Of a stretch of DNA of 64,000 nt, positions 7,469 through 15,578 are shown one piece after another; the first letter of the stretch is position 1; each line of letters begins with the position of its first letter. The DNA is from Lactobacillaceae bacterium. GTDB taxonomy: Bacteria; Pseudomonadota; Alphaproteobacteria; RF32; CAG-239. Below the pieces are notes generated by a model, which saw nothing but the letters and a program-made list of their open reading frames with translations, searched no databases and was not told where the DNA came from. Both the position numbers and the translations under genes were made by a program. Location of the stretch: positions 1 to 64,000 of the forward strand of contig JAISVX010000004.1 of the NCBI GenBank assembly GCA_031271345.1, written 5' to 3'.

Positions 7469-7690
7469 ATGACACCTCAAGAACAAATCAAGCTTGAAAA
7501 TCGGCTCTGTATGTTGGAAAGACAGGTTAAAAAGATTATCAAGCATCTAAAGAGCCAACCTAAAACGGAACAGAACAAAAAAGATAGTTCTGGGTTTGTG
7601 TGTCGGTATTGTGGCAAAAGAGCGAAAACTCCAAGCCCTGGCACTTGTCCATATAGCCCGGATGGTAATCACGTTTTTCTAAAAGCCTAA
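7469..7690 (+). CDS. Small zinc-ribbon-like protein
   Basis: 73 residues. The N-terminal half is a predicted coiled coil (residues 5-30). The C-terminal half has Cys-x2-Cys-x11-Cys-x7-His (VCRYCG ... GTCPYSPDGNH), which could hold one zinc ion. AAAGG lies 8 bases before the ATG and a terminator follows immediately. Small proteins of this design are common on mobile elements; the partner and function are unknown. Confidence 0.65.
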   Translation: MTPQEQIKLENRLCMLERQVKKIIKHLKSQPKTEQNKKDSSGFVCRYCGKRAKTPSPGTCPYSPDGNHVFLKA

Positions 7691-7696
7691 ACAAAA

Positions 7697-7729
7697 GCCC
7701 CAGTTCATAACGAATTGGGGCGGTTTTTG
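7697..7729 (+). terminator. Intrinsic terminator after the zinc-ribbon gene
   Basis: GCCCCAGTT pairs with AATTGGGGC (one G-T pair), then GGTTTTTG. It separates this gene from the convergent three-gene cluster. Confidence 0.8.
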
Positions 7730-7736
7730 TCTTTAG

Positions 7737-8480
7737 TCACCACGTGTATCTGTAGCTTTTGCCAGATCTAATTGCTAGTCCAGATTTGCTTTTAAACCAT
7801 ACAGTCACTTGCTTCTGTGTTTTACCAGAGCTGTACTCATCTCTACCTCTGTAACACAAGACCCTATATATGCCACTATCAAAAAGCCCTAAAAACTCGG
7901 CGGGTTGTTCTCCTATTACGAAATATGATTCATATTCTTTATCTTTTTCGATTTTATCGTAGTCATAAAAAATTACATCATCGTCAGCATTTTCTTTTAT
8001 GGCTCTTTTGCAAGCTTCAATCGTTTCTTTAGTTTCTTTATCCTTCTCGGCTTTAGCCTGTTTATTGAATAAACTTTTATCAATGGCATGTTCTTCGGGG
8101 AGAATGTTATCACTTGGTTGGTTCTCTCTGATTAAGCCGCATCTTCCAGCAGGTACTTTCTCAGGGAATGCGGCATCAATCATATATTGATAATCCTCAG
8201 TAATATTAGAGAGAACTTCACCTGCAAGCATACGATTCATTACTGAAATGAAATTGTTTTTGCGGTTTAGTTTGCAGTCGTAAAGTTCTTTACCATCTGA
8301 AAAGACTAAATGTCTCTCGTTAGTTTGGCAGTTTCCATTTATATCAAACCATTTTTTTATAACATCAACTTTATATTGAGCTTTGATTCTTTCTGCACAC
8401 AGGTTCATGTCGTCTGTTTGTCCTGCGTGTGCGATGGTGGTTGTTAAGCATAGCGCCATAGTTAGTATAAGTTTTCTCAT
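7737..8480 (-). CDS. Exported hypothetical protein
   Basis: 247 residues with a clear Sec signal peptide (Arg2, Lys3, hydrophobic core, cleavage near AHA-G at 17-20). The mature protein has six or so spaced Cys residues, which may form disulfides in the periplasm, and a Lys/Glu-rich helix around 140-165. No family recognised. It is the last gene of a three-gene minus-strand cluster (8924, 8482, 7737) with gaps of only 1-4 bases, so its role is probably tied to the two membrane proteins upstream. Confidence 0.72.
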   Translation of the reverse strand: MRKLILTMALCLTTTIAHAGQTDDMNLCAERIKAQYKVDVIKKWFDINGNCQTNERHLVFSDGKELYDCKLNRKNNFISVMNRMLAGEVLSNITEDYQYMIDAAFPEKVPAGRCGLIRENQPSDNILPEEHAIDKSLFNKQAKAEKDKETKETIEACKRAIKENADDDVIFYDYDKIEKDKEYESYFVIGEQPAEFLGLFDSGIYRVLCYRGRDEYSSGKTQKQVTVWFKSKSGLAIRSGKSYRYTW

Positions 8481-8481
8481 A

Positions 8482-8919
8482 TTAATTCCTGTCTAACCTT
8501 TCAATTGTTTCAAGTTGTTGGTGTAGGTCATTTACTTTTTGTTTTATCTCTTTGTCGTTCATAATGCCCTCGGTGCAGGAGATTGGAAAGCCAACTAAAG
8601 CTAGGATGATTAAGTATTTGATAGTTTTTAGGCTTCGATTACCCCATAGAACCAATAGACTGGCTCTTTTCTTAGTGAAAAGTGAACATAAGAGCATTAT
8701 TGGTATGGTGAAAATGTTTGCTACCAATAATATGGCTAGAAACAGCAGGCAGTTGGTTAGAACCAAACCTTTGCCCGGCTCGAATGTTTCAAATAAAGTG
8801 ATGGCTAAGCCGATGTTCAAACAAGCCCACACTATTGTCAGCCAGTTTTTGGTAGCATCGTTTTTCTCGGAAGAATCGACAATCTCGATTTTATGAACTT
8901 TTTCCTTGTTTTCGGTCAT
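8482..8919 (-). CDS. Membrane hypothetical protein, three predicted helices
   Basis: 145 residues. Predicted transmembrane helices lie at about 25-45, 52-80 and 98-115. The N-terminal 24 residues are charged and the C-terminal tail (120-145) is an acidic coiled coil. No family recognised. It is the middle gene of the cluster, four bases after the upstream gene and one base before the exported protein gene, so the three are almost certainly co-transcribed. Confidence 0.72.
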   Translation of the reverse strand: MTENKEKVHKIEIVDSSEKNDATKNWLTIVWACLNIGLAITLFETFEPGKGLVLTNCLLFLAILLVANIFTIPIMLLCSLFTKKRASLLVLWGNRSLKTIKYLIILALVGFPISCTEGIMNDKEIKQKVNDLHQQLETIERLDRN

Positions 8920-8923
8920 AACA

Positions 8924-9745
8924 CTATCCTATTTGACCGCCAAGAAATAATGGTTCTTCGTTCTCATCAATACCCATAGTCATACCCCCATAATTGTTTA
9001 GCCATTCAATGATTTTGGGACATTTTATGTTTTGAGGATTAACTTGATCCAATTTAGTCCAAGCAGTGTCGTTTTTATCAAATGATGTGGTTGAACCCAT
9101 TAATAGAGTTAATACTTCGCCTTTTGTGCAAAAACGTTGGCTGTATAGTGCTTGGTTTGGTGATGTGTTTTGGCTCATAATTTCGACTTTGATTGTGTCA
9201 CTGCCATATTTACAGCCAGTATCCACCGATAAATTAATTAAGGAACCGTCACAGGAGGAGTAGAGATTATTTGATGTTTTTTGTGGAGCAGAGGTTTTAG
9301 TGGTTGGTTTGGCATCTGATTTTTCCCATTTGCTCCCTTTCTTATTGAATAATACGCAGTTTTGAGGGTGTTGTTCTTCGGTGATTTCTGCTGAAATCAT
9401 ATCACCGTCTTTTTCAGTTTTAACCCACATAATTTCATTATCAAATTCAAAAGAGTAGTAAATTACGGAGTTTTTGCATTCTTTTTTGCTTTTGTTCTTA
9501 AACAATGAAGCGGTCGAGTCAACTAATTCATTGGTGGGATTAATACCCTCAGAAGCAAGACCAAGCCTAGTTGCTTTTTTTATCATATCATTAGCGAGGT
9601 TCAGTCTTTCTTTTTCATTGTTGCCAAATATTATTTGAAATGCACCATAGACAAGTCCTGCTAGAACAATTAAGCCGACTATATAGTTAATCCAGTGCCA
9701 GATTTTACCAAGGATTGATTGGGTTTCTTCTTTATTTTTGCTCAT
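8924..9745 (-). CDS. Single-pass membrane hypothetical protein
   Basis: 273 residues. A short cytoplasmic N-terminus is followed by one transmembrane helix (about 17-38), and the remainder is probably periplasmic with several Cys residues and a low-complexity Lys/Thr/Ser linker near 140-160. No family recognised. It is the first gene of the three-gene cluster. Its promoter region (9746-9827) is shared with the divergent HTH gene and contains a nested palindrome, so that regulator probably controls the cluster. Confidence 0.72.
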   Translation of the reverse strand: MSKNKEETQSILGKIWHWINYIVGLIVLAGLVYGAFQIIFGNNEKERLNLANDMIKKATRLGLASEGINPTNELVDSTASLFKNKSKKECKNSVIYYSFEFDNEIMWVKTEKDGDMISAEITEEQHPQNCVLFNKKGSKWEKSDAKPTTKTSAPQKTSNNLYSSCDGSLINLSVDTGCKYGSDTIKVEIMSQNTSPNQALYSQRFCTKGEVLTLLMGSTTSFDKNDTAWTKLDQVNPQNIKCPKIIEWLNNYGGMTMGIDENEEPLFLGGQIG

Positions 9746-9761
9746 ATTATTCCTCTCTTTA

Positions 9762-9792
9762 TGTAATTAAAAATACTGTAAGTATAATTACA
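9762..9792. promoter_or_regulatory. Nested palindromic operator in a divergent promoter region
   Basis: TGTAATTA (9762-9769) faces TAATTACA (9785-9792), and inside them ATACT (9773) faces AGTAT (9781-9785) around GTA. It lies between the divergent HTH gene (9828) and the membrane cluster (9745), as expected for a phage-type repressor binding site. Confidence 0.55.
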
Positions 9793-9827
9793 TTTAAATA
9801 AAGAATGTCAACAGGTAAGTTGGTTAT

Positions 9828-10061
9828 ATGAATAGAGAAAATGCCGAACATATAACCCAAAATGTCGTTGACTTGCTTGAAAAAGAGAGGGTTAAAAGAA
9901 AAATCACAAAGACCGAGATTAATACAAAAACCGGTCTAAGCCGTACTGCGTGGACGTTGACAGTTTCAAAAAAGAACAGCCCAACCCTTCGGACTCTGCT
10001 AATGGTTGCTGATGTTATTGGGATTGACTTAAAAGAAGTCATCAGACAGGCTGAGAAATAG
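9828..10061 (+). CDS. Small Cro/CI-type HTH regulator
   Basis: 77 residues, essentially one helix-turn-helix domain: ITKTEINTKTGLSRTAW is the recognition region (about 26-42) and TLRTLLMVADVIGIDL the typical following helices. Size and fold match Cro or XRE repressors. It diverges from the exported/membrane cluster with a nested palindrome in between, so it probably represses that cluster and itself. No strong Shine-Dalgarno is seen (AACAGGTAAG is about 12 bases upstream). Confidence 0.8.
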   Translation: MNRENAEHITQNVVDLLEKERVKRKITKTEINTKTGLSRTAWTLTVSKKNSPTLRTLLMVADVIGIDLKEVIRQAEK

Positions 10062-10113
10062 TCCGCTAAAATTATTATATAGTGGACTGTTATTATTACT
10101 CATTGCTATAAAA

Positions 10114-11688
10114 TTATGCAGCAATTTTACTTACATGCTTAGCAAATAATGGATGAATGACAAATTTTATATCATCAATATAATCCAACTCATTTAGAAT
10201 AGGTTGGTTTGGGGTGGAGTAAACTATTGAGCCATCTATATCTTCCTTGCCAATGATACCAATCATAAATAAGACATTTAACAACTTTTTAATATTAGCT
10301 GTTTTGCAATAGTTATCATCTTTTTCACAAGATAAAAACATTTCAACAATGGTATCATCATTTTTATTAGAGGATAGCAGTACACCTTCTACATCTTTGT
10401 AGTTTGCAATGGCATCATTATATGAGAATTTATTCCCGAGCACATAAACTGTTTGAATGTATGTCATAATGTTTGGGTAATTATTAGCCCATTCGTGACT
10501 TAAAGAATTTAATCTGTCATGTCTAAAAGCTTTCTCTGCCATTATTATAGCTGCAGGAGTTATTGCATCTGCATCATCTGATTCGGCAATACATAGATTA
10601 ACGAACGAAATAGCGTCTCTAGGTCTCATCATAGTTCTTTCTAGAATGTAATCATATCCCTTTATTCCTGATATTTCACAATCAAACAGGTCTTTGAAGT
10701 TAACTTTTACGTTTTTCTTATATTTATGGTATACAAGGAAATTCACTCTTTTATTGAGCAAATCAATAAGCATATTTCTTGTCCAATTTAACTTTAATGT
10801 AAAAGCAACATCTTTTTCGTTTTGACGCTTCATAATCTTACATGTCTTGGCTAATAAATCCGCTCTCATTGCAATAATGATCTTTAAATTAGGCACGTCT
10901 ACAAACAACCTTATTGCATCCAACAAAGCATTAATAAGTTTGTATTTTGCATCGTCGTCTACCCAGTTTTGGTCTAGATCGTCAATTGTAACGATAATTT
11001 TTCTCTGCTTGTTGTTTTCTAGATATTCTTTCAATAAACTTATAACATTTTTTAGCTGATTTATCTGAGTAGAATTTATACACTGACTTGCTTTTGTTTG
11101 TATTTCCTGTTTCTGTCTTTCAGATAATGTTCCCCTTAGTTTTGCAAAGTCAGCAAACCCTAACTCGGCAGCTAATTTTTTTTCTATTTCAGTAGTGATT
11201 ATTTGGGCACTTCTCTCTTCGAAGAAGATATTCCCATATTCATCTAGATATTTTTTCAATTGGGCAATTCGTGTGTTGCTACAAAGTTTCTCTGTGAAAG
11301 CTTTGAAAAAATCTTTTCTATTATATGCAAAGTACTGCTTAATAATGTTTGAGATTATTTCGTGAAGCCATAAGAATTTATAAAATATTTCTAGATTTAT
11401 TCCTTCGTCTTTCATACCCTTAATAAATGGTATATTGTTTATATATTGAAGAGCAAAAGTATCGGGTTTTACAGATATAAAAACATCGACATCCTTTTCT
11501 AGCATGTTAATAATTGCTGTTTTGCCACTTCCTGTACGGCCGAGCAAAATCATTTTCTTATCTTCAAAATCTAAAACAGATTTATATTCAGGTGTTTCCA
11601 GAAAACATTCTGATAAAAATTCACCATCATTCTCGGCTGCTCCCGTTCCGATGTTCATATTTCTCTTAAATATAATGTTAGCAACCAT
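10114..11688 (-). CDS. P-loop ATPase, Sll1717/KAP-like, putative defence protein
   Basis: 524 residues. Walker A is GRTGSGKT (50-57) and a Walker B-like strand IVTIDDLD lies near residue 237, followed by a sensor-like IIIAMRADLL. That arrangement matches STAND/AAA-related ATPases of the Sll1717 or KAP kind. The N-terminal 45 residues would couple to nucleotide binding; the C-terminal 150 residues are helical. It lies 110 bases downstream of the DUF6119 gene on the same strand, on a mobile element, and the pair resembles defence cargo. The antiviral role is inference. Confidence 0.72.
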   Translation of the reverse strand: MVANIIFKRNMNIGTGAAENDGEFLSECFLETPEYKSVLDFEDKKMILLGRTGSGKTAIINMLEKDVDVFISVKPDTFALQYINNIPFIKGMKDEGINLEIFYKFLWLHEIISNIIKQYFAYNRKDFFKAFTEKLCSNTRIAQLKKYLDEYGNIFFEERSAQIITTEIEKKLAAELGFADFAKLRGTLSERQKQEIQTKASQCINSTQINQLKNVISLLKEYLENNKQRKIIVTIDDLDQNWVDDDAKYKLINALLDAIRLFVDVPNLKIIIAMRADLLAKTCKIMKRQNEKDVAFTLKLNWTRNMLIDLLNKRVNFLVYHKYKKNVKVNFKDLFDCEISGIKGYDYILERTMMRPRDAISFVNLCIAESDDADAITPAAIIMAEKAFRHDRLNSLSHEWANNYPNIMTYIQTVYVLGNKFSYNDAIANYKDVEGVLLSSNKNDDTIVEMFLSCEKDDNYCKTANIKKLLNVLFMIGIIGKEDIDGSIVYSTPNQPILNELDYIDDIKFVIHPLFAKHVSKIAA

Positions 11689-11798
11689 TTTAATCCTCTT
11701 TTAAAGTATAATTTGCCATAGTACTTTACATTTTAAATGCATTATCCATTAATATTAGTAATATAGACTATAAAAGTCGATATTCAAATAGATTAATT

Positions 11799-13436
11799 TT
11801 ATATTTGAGAATTTTTGATTACATCAAATTTTACAACCATTCCCATATAATCACATAAGCGTTCACAAGTATTGTTAAGATTAACCTTGCTAAAGAAAGG
11901 GATATCCACAGTTGAGTTTTGTGGTTTAGCGATTATTGCATACACTATTTTAAAATTTCTAATATTACTACCGAAAGAAAAATTAGATGCGGGATACTTG
12001 TCTTTTATTTTTTTCTCTGCTTTTTTAACAAAGTTTTTATCTCCAATTAGAGATTCTGCAGATATCAGCCCCTGGGCAAATAAATGGCTTAGTACACTGG
12101 AACCGGAATATCTTTTGATATGTATTAAATGGTTGTTTTGGATATCCAATAGGTCACATACTTCAATTCTACTTGTTTTGCCGCCATAAGATACCATTTT
12201 TCTATCTAGACACAGAAAACCTGTATTTAATGCTAATGCCTCATTGTATTTTTGTTCATCATCATGGTTATAATCTATATAATTTATACCAGAAGATTGA
12301 GAAAAAAAGTTACTAAATTTATTGTTTGTATTCGTTAAGAAATCTTGATTTATTTCATACCACCCTTTGTTTATGAGCATGTATGTTTTATTTTTTCCGT
12401 TATGAGATATGGTAATTTCAGCATTTAGGCACTGAAATGCATCCCAAGAGTAAGATATTTTCTTTTCTTCTGAACTGGCTGCATAAATATAGGAGTTTTT
12501 AAGGCGTTCTACATTGAAATCTTTGTTGGGAGATTTTTTTATCATAGTTTTTAAGTCTATTAAATTAATGTCATCAAACGTTTCTTTGGAGTTTTTGCGA
12601 CAATAACGGAAGCCTTTTATATTCTCCCATTTTATAATTTCAGGAACAGCTATCCACATTTTATCATCTTCTTTTGTTATGTTAGATAGTTTTTTGTTCA
12701 ATTCATCATCTAGCCTATCCAGTAGTATTTTATCGTTTTTTACGTAGAATACGTTATCAATCCATGAGAATCCTTTATTTTCATATTTCTTGAACTGGTA
12801 TCTTTTTGACAAGAATCTTAACAATGTATCAATATTATTAATATCTGCTCTTATGCTCAAAGATAAACTGCTTGCCCCTGATATGGTTTTTCCCACGAAT
12901 TTTATCAATCTTTTATTTTTATCGCTGATTGTACCGGTTACCCCAGTTAATATATCGGTTTGTGTATTAATATTAAAATCTGTCTGTGAGCCTTTTTTTG
13001 ATAATTGCTCACTAGTTTGTTTGGGTGTGGATGATATATCATATTTAGATATTTTTCTTAAACCTTCACTTTCTGGTATTAGATTAAGTATACATTTAAG
13101 ACCGAAGTTTGGTATGTAACTATCACTTTTTAACATATGAAAACCAGTTCCGAATGTTATAGCAAATGTGTATGTTTTGTTTTTACGAGTAACGTTTTTA
13201 ATAAATAAAGCTTGGGATGAAGATGTTTTAAATATATTGTTTCCATAGTTATCAGTAAAACTTTGGCAAAAAAAGCCTTGCACCCAGTCAGGTTCGTTTA
13301 CGCCTTTAGGATTATAATAAAGGTTTCCCCCACCTACATTTATGCTTTTGTATGATGAAATATTATCTTTGAATATATCATTTGGCATTTTTCCATCTTT
13401 TATAAGATATATGTTGAGTTTATTTACTTCCATCAC
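11799..13436 (-). CDS. TIGR04141 / DUF6119 family protein, putative defence protein
   Basis: 545 residues. The start (NKLNIYLIKDG), the central WVQGFF...FTFG-like block and the middle SLSIRADI and TLLRFL regions match my memory of the 'sporadically distributed protein, TIGR04141' family. This family is patchily found on mobile DNA and has no settled biochemical role. The start could be Met1 or Met2. It precedes the P-loop ATPase gene in the same direction, suggesting a two-gene system. It is close to the right end of element 1, where cargo is commonly carried. Confidence 0.7.
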   Translation of the reverse strand: MMEVNKLNIYLIKDGKMPNDIFKDNISSYKSINVGGGNLYYNPKGVNEPDWVQGFFCQSFTDNYGNNIFKTSSSQALFIKNVTRKNKTYTFAITFGTGFHMLKSDSYIPNFGLKCILNLIPESEGLRKISKYDISSTPKQTSEQLSKKGSQTDFNINTQTDILTGVTGTISDKNKRLIKFVGKTISGASSLSLSIRADINNIDTLLRFLSKRYQFKKYENKGFSWIDNVFYVKNDKILLDRLDDELNKKLSNITKEDDKMWIAVPEIIKWENIKGFRYCRKNSKETFDDINLIDLKTMIKKSPNKDFNVERLKNSYIYAASSEEKKISYSWDAFQCLNAEITISHNGKNKTYMLINKGWYEINQDFLTNTNNKFSNFFSQSSGINYIDYNHDDEQKYNEALALNTGFLCLDRKMVSYGGKTSRIEVCDLLDIQNNHLIHIKRYSGSSVLSHLFAQGLISAESLIGDKNFVKKAEKKIKDKYPASNFSFGSNIRNFKIVYAIIAKPQNSTVDIPFFSKVNLNNTCERLCDYMGMVVKFDVIKNSQI

Positions 13437-13724
13437 AAGAATCCTATGTTGATTATTATCTTAAAGATATAACAATAATAGTCTTTTGCAAGTGTTAATT
13501 GTGATAGGCTGTTTTTTATAAATGGATTGTTGGTATACTTATTGATATTTTTGTTTTTGAAATAGCTTGTAAGCAAGTATTGACAAGCTTTTAAGATACA
13601 TTTAAACTGCTAATAACATTGCTAATAGATTCTGCTAATACTTTTTGATTTTGACAAATATTTTGCAGGGTAGAAGTTGTTTGATTTCAATGAGTTATGG
13701 GTAAATATGGCAGGGGCGTAAATT
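13437..13724. other. Non-coding right end of element 1, with repeated TGCTAATA
   Basis: No gene found. TGCTAATA occurs three times in the same direction at 13608, 13620 and 13633 (spacing 12-13 bp), 85-117 bp from the attachment core at 13725. TGCTAAT also occurs at 904 and 917 beside the left core. These could be integrase arm-type sites. GGCAGGGGCG (13709) and CGCCCCTGCC (13731) form a 10-bp inverted repeat into the core. Confidence 0.5.
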
Positions 13725-13743
13725 TCCTGCCGCCCCTGCCACT
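13725..13743. repeat. Attachment-site core, second copy (right end of element 1)
   Basis: Nineteen bases identical to 822-840 at the 3' end of tRNA-Trp. Together the two copies bound about 12.9 kb that starts with the integrase gene. A strong bidirectional hairpin follows at once. Confidence 0.85.
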
Positions 13744-13780
13744 AATAAAAAAGCCCGTTTTAGCGGGCTTTTTTATTAGT
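13741..13780. terminator. Bidirectional terminator with 17-bp perfect arms
   Basis: ACTAATAAAAAAGCCCG (13741-13757) and its exact reverse complement (13764-13780) surround TTTTAG. The CG-rich top with A and T runs on each side acts as an intrinsic terminator on either strand. Directly behind a tRNA-end copy, it may be the original terminator of tRNA-Trp before element 1 inserted. Confidence 0.8.
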
Positions 13781-13898
13781 GAGGGTCTGACAGGTTTGAA
13801 GACGCAGAAGCGAGTTCGACTACCAGGCTTAGGTGAGGCGGGAGCATCGCTGGTTTGCGGAGCAAAAGCCGCCAGTGCAACTCGAATGAAATGAGAAT

Positions 13899-13917
13899 AA
13901 TCCTGCCGCCCCTGCCA
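13899..13917. repeat. Attachment-site core, third copy
   Basis: AATCCTGCCGCCCCTGCCA equals bases 820-838 of tRNA-Trp. It lies only 156 bp after the second copy. The short segment between them (13744-13898) is more GC-rich than its surroundings and has no convincing gene, only the terminator and some pairing potential. Confidence 0.8.
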
Positions 13918-13923
13918 TATAGA

Positions 13924-13950
13924 ACAGTCCTCCTTGTGAGGGCTGTTTTT
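13924..13950 (+). terminator. Intrinsic terminator behind the third attachment copy
   Basis: ACAGTCCTC pairs with GAGGGCTGT (one T-G pair) around CTTGT, followed by TTTTT. Like the second copy, this tRNA-end copy is immediately followed by a terminator. The remaining stretch to 14175 shows no gene. Confidence 0.65.
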
Positions 13951-14175
13951 GCTTTATATTCCAATACTTACAGACAGTTCGAAAAAGACATTTTACAAAA
14001 TGGTCGTTTTTTAGAAGTTCTCGAACCAATTAGGCAAAAGGACTTGTTTTTCAACAAGTCTCACGTTTCTAACTTAGGTATTTAAATGTCTGTAAGTTAT
14101 TCATGATTGATTTTAGAAATTCGAAGTTTATAATTGCGATATAAATGAAACCCAAAATAAACAGGATAGTATATA

Positions 14176-14922
14176 ATGGCAATTTATCGTATTTTTTCAA
14201 CTGATGAACAAATTAAAAATAATGAAATTCGCACTGGGTATGGCTTCAAAATCAATCTTAAAAATTTCGATAAATATAAAGAAGACTATTCTAAATTTCG
14301 GGATGAATACATAGAAGATTTCGAGGAAATGACAGGCAATTCTTCGAGAATATCTTTAGGATTGGCTCTCGGAAAAATATGGATGTTCTGTAATCTAAAA
14401 AAAGGTGATTATGTTGTCGTCGTCTCATTGGAGGAGAAGGAAAAAATGAGCCTTGTTGAGGTTGTCGGTAAATATAAGTATGACGGTGAAAACGATTGGT
14501 GTCATATTCAAGAAGTGAAGAAGATTAAAGATATTCAAAGGAATGGCTTAACGGATGATTTTAAGCAATTTCTTGGAAACCGGCATAGTATTCTTGCCAT
14601 TCCGGAGAAATATTACAGTGAAATTCCTTTAGAAGAACAAATTAAAGATAGTAGCGCTGGAAAAGTAGATGATATTAGTGAGGCAATAGCCAAAGGGATA
14701 AAAGAAGCCGTAGATAAAAAACTGAATATTTCATTTAAAGTGTTTTCCGTGCTTTTATTAATAGTAGGAATTATAACATTCATATCTCATGATAAAGGAA
14801 TGCTTTGGTCGTTTCCTTTATTGCTTTGGATTCCCACTTGTGCAGCACTTTGGAATATGGCAATTCTTATATCTAAAATAGATGAGCGTATTAAACATTA
14901 TATTGACGGCAAAGAAGATTAG
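14176..14922 (+). CDS. PUA/EVE-like domain protein with two C-terminal membrane helices
   Basis: 248 residues. Residues 1-155 look like an EVE/PUA-like fold: ALGKIWMFCNLKKGDYVVV (about 72-90) matches the lid motif found at the N-terminus of Mrr-like and related nucleic-acid-sensing proteins. Two transmembrane helices follow (about 194-212 and 217-240), with a charged C-terminal tail. A soluble sensor plus membrane anchor would fit an abortive-infection effector, but this is inference. It is the first of four same-strand genes between attachment copies 3 and 4. Confidence 0.62.
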   Translation: MAIYRIFSTDEQIKNNEIRTGYGFKINLKNFDKYKEDYSKFRDEYIEDFEEMTGNSSRISLGLALGKIWMFCNLKKGDYVVVVSLEEKEKMSLVEVVGKYKYDGENDWCHIQEVKKIKDIQRNGLTDDFKQFLGNRHSILAIPEKYYSEIPLEEQIKDSSAGKVDDISEAIAKGIKEAVDKKLNISFKVFSVLLLIVGIITFISHDKGMLWSFPLLLWIPTCAALWNMAILISKIDERIKHYIDGKED

Positions 14923-14947
14923 TTAGTTTTGTGAGGGAAAAGGTGTA

Positions 14948-15223
14948 ATGATGAATCGTAGTATAAATTCAGCTAAAACTGTTGGACTGGTTGCTGAACG
15001 TGAAAGAAAAGCTAAAGAAGAGCAATTAATTAAAGAATATAGAGAACAAGCTAGAGAAATAGAGCGCGATAATCGTGATATTGAACGTGATAGAAGAAGC
15101 TTAGAGAGTGAGAGAAAGTCGGAAGCAAGAGAAAATAAGACCATTAAGATTGCTATGTGGTCTATGGGGATTGCAGTGGTGTCTCTTATTGTTAGTATAA
15201 TTGCTTTGTTTATTAAGAAATAA
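14948..15223 (+). CDS. Coiled-coil protein with C-terminal membrane anchor
   Basis: 91 residues. Residues 15-65 are almost all Arg, Glu, Lys, Asp and Ser in a long coiled coil with repeated ERD/RDIER units, and a single membrane helix fills residues 67-88, ending in two Lys. This tail-anchored layout suggests an oligomerising membrane partner of the preceding protein. It starts 25 bases after that gene. Met1 and Met2 are both possible starts; GAGGG about 9 bases before Met1 supports them. Confidence 0.6.
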   Translation: MMNRSINSAKTVGLVAERERKAKEEQLIKEYREQAREIERDNRDIERDRRSLESERKSEARENKTIKIAMWSMGIAVVSLIVSIIALFIKK

Positions 15224-15273
15224 CAACATTTATTGTTCTTTGTTTATGCCATATATTTATGAAAGGAGCAAAA

Positions 15274-15564
15274 ATGCCAACTATTGAAAATATTAAAAAT
15301 TTATTGGAAGATTCTTTTAGTCAGTTTTTAAATACAGGGAATTATTTAATTGAACATAATCTGCACGAACAGACTATTTCTACTGAGTTAGTGTTACATT
15401 GTATACAAGTTTATGATAGAGATATTCCAAATAATAAGGAAGATAACTACGACAAATACTTAGATTTTCTGAATTATGATGACTTGAGAAATCCAATGGA
15501 ATACAGAGAGAAAAATAAGGAATTTGTAACTAAGAGTGTATTGTCAAAGGATAAGAAAAAATAA
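15274..15564 (+). CDS. Small hypothetical protein
   Basis: About 96 residues, acidic, unrecognised. The ATG at 15274 is preferred over an earlier one (15259) because AAAGGAG lies 7 bases before it. It has no membrane segment or cysteine motif. The stop is 14 bases before the ApeA-like gene, so the two are probably co-transcribed and may act together, for example as a regulator or immunity-type partner, although nothing in the sequence proves that. Confidence 0.6.
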   Translation: MPTIENIKNLLEDSFSQFLNTGNYLIEHNLHEQTISTELVLHCIQVYDRDIPNNKEDNYDKYLDFLNYDDLRNPMEYREKNKEFVTKSVLSKDKKK

Positions 15565-15578
15565 AGAAGGGTTGTAGT

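Noticed and set aside
841-13743. Element 1 as a complete prophage or conjugative element
   Set aside because: No capsid, terminase, tail, lysis, relaxase-coupling protein or type IV secretion genes were found; only integration, replication, regulation and cargo genes are visible.
13697-13894. Small 65-residue open frame between attachment copies
   Set aside because: It runs across an attachment core and a strong terminator hairpin, has no good ribosome site, and its opposite strand is equally open.
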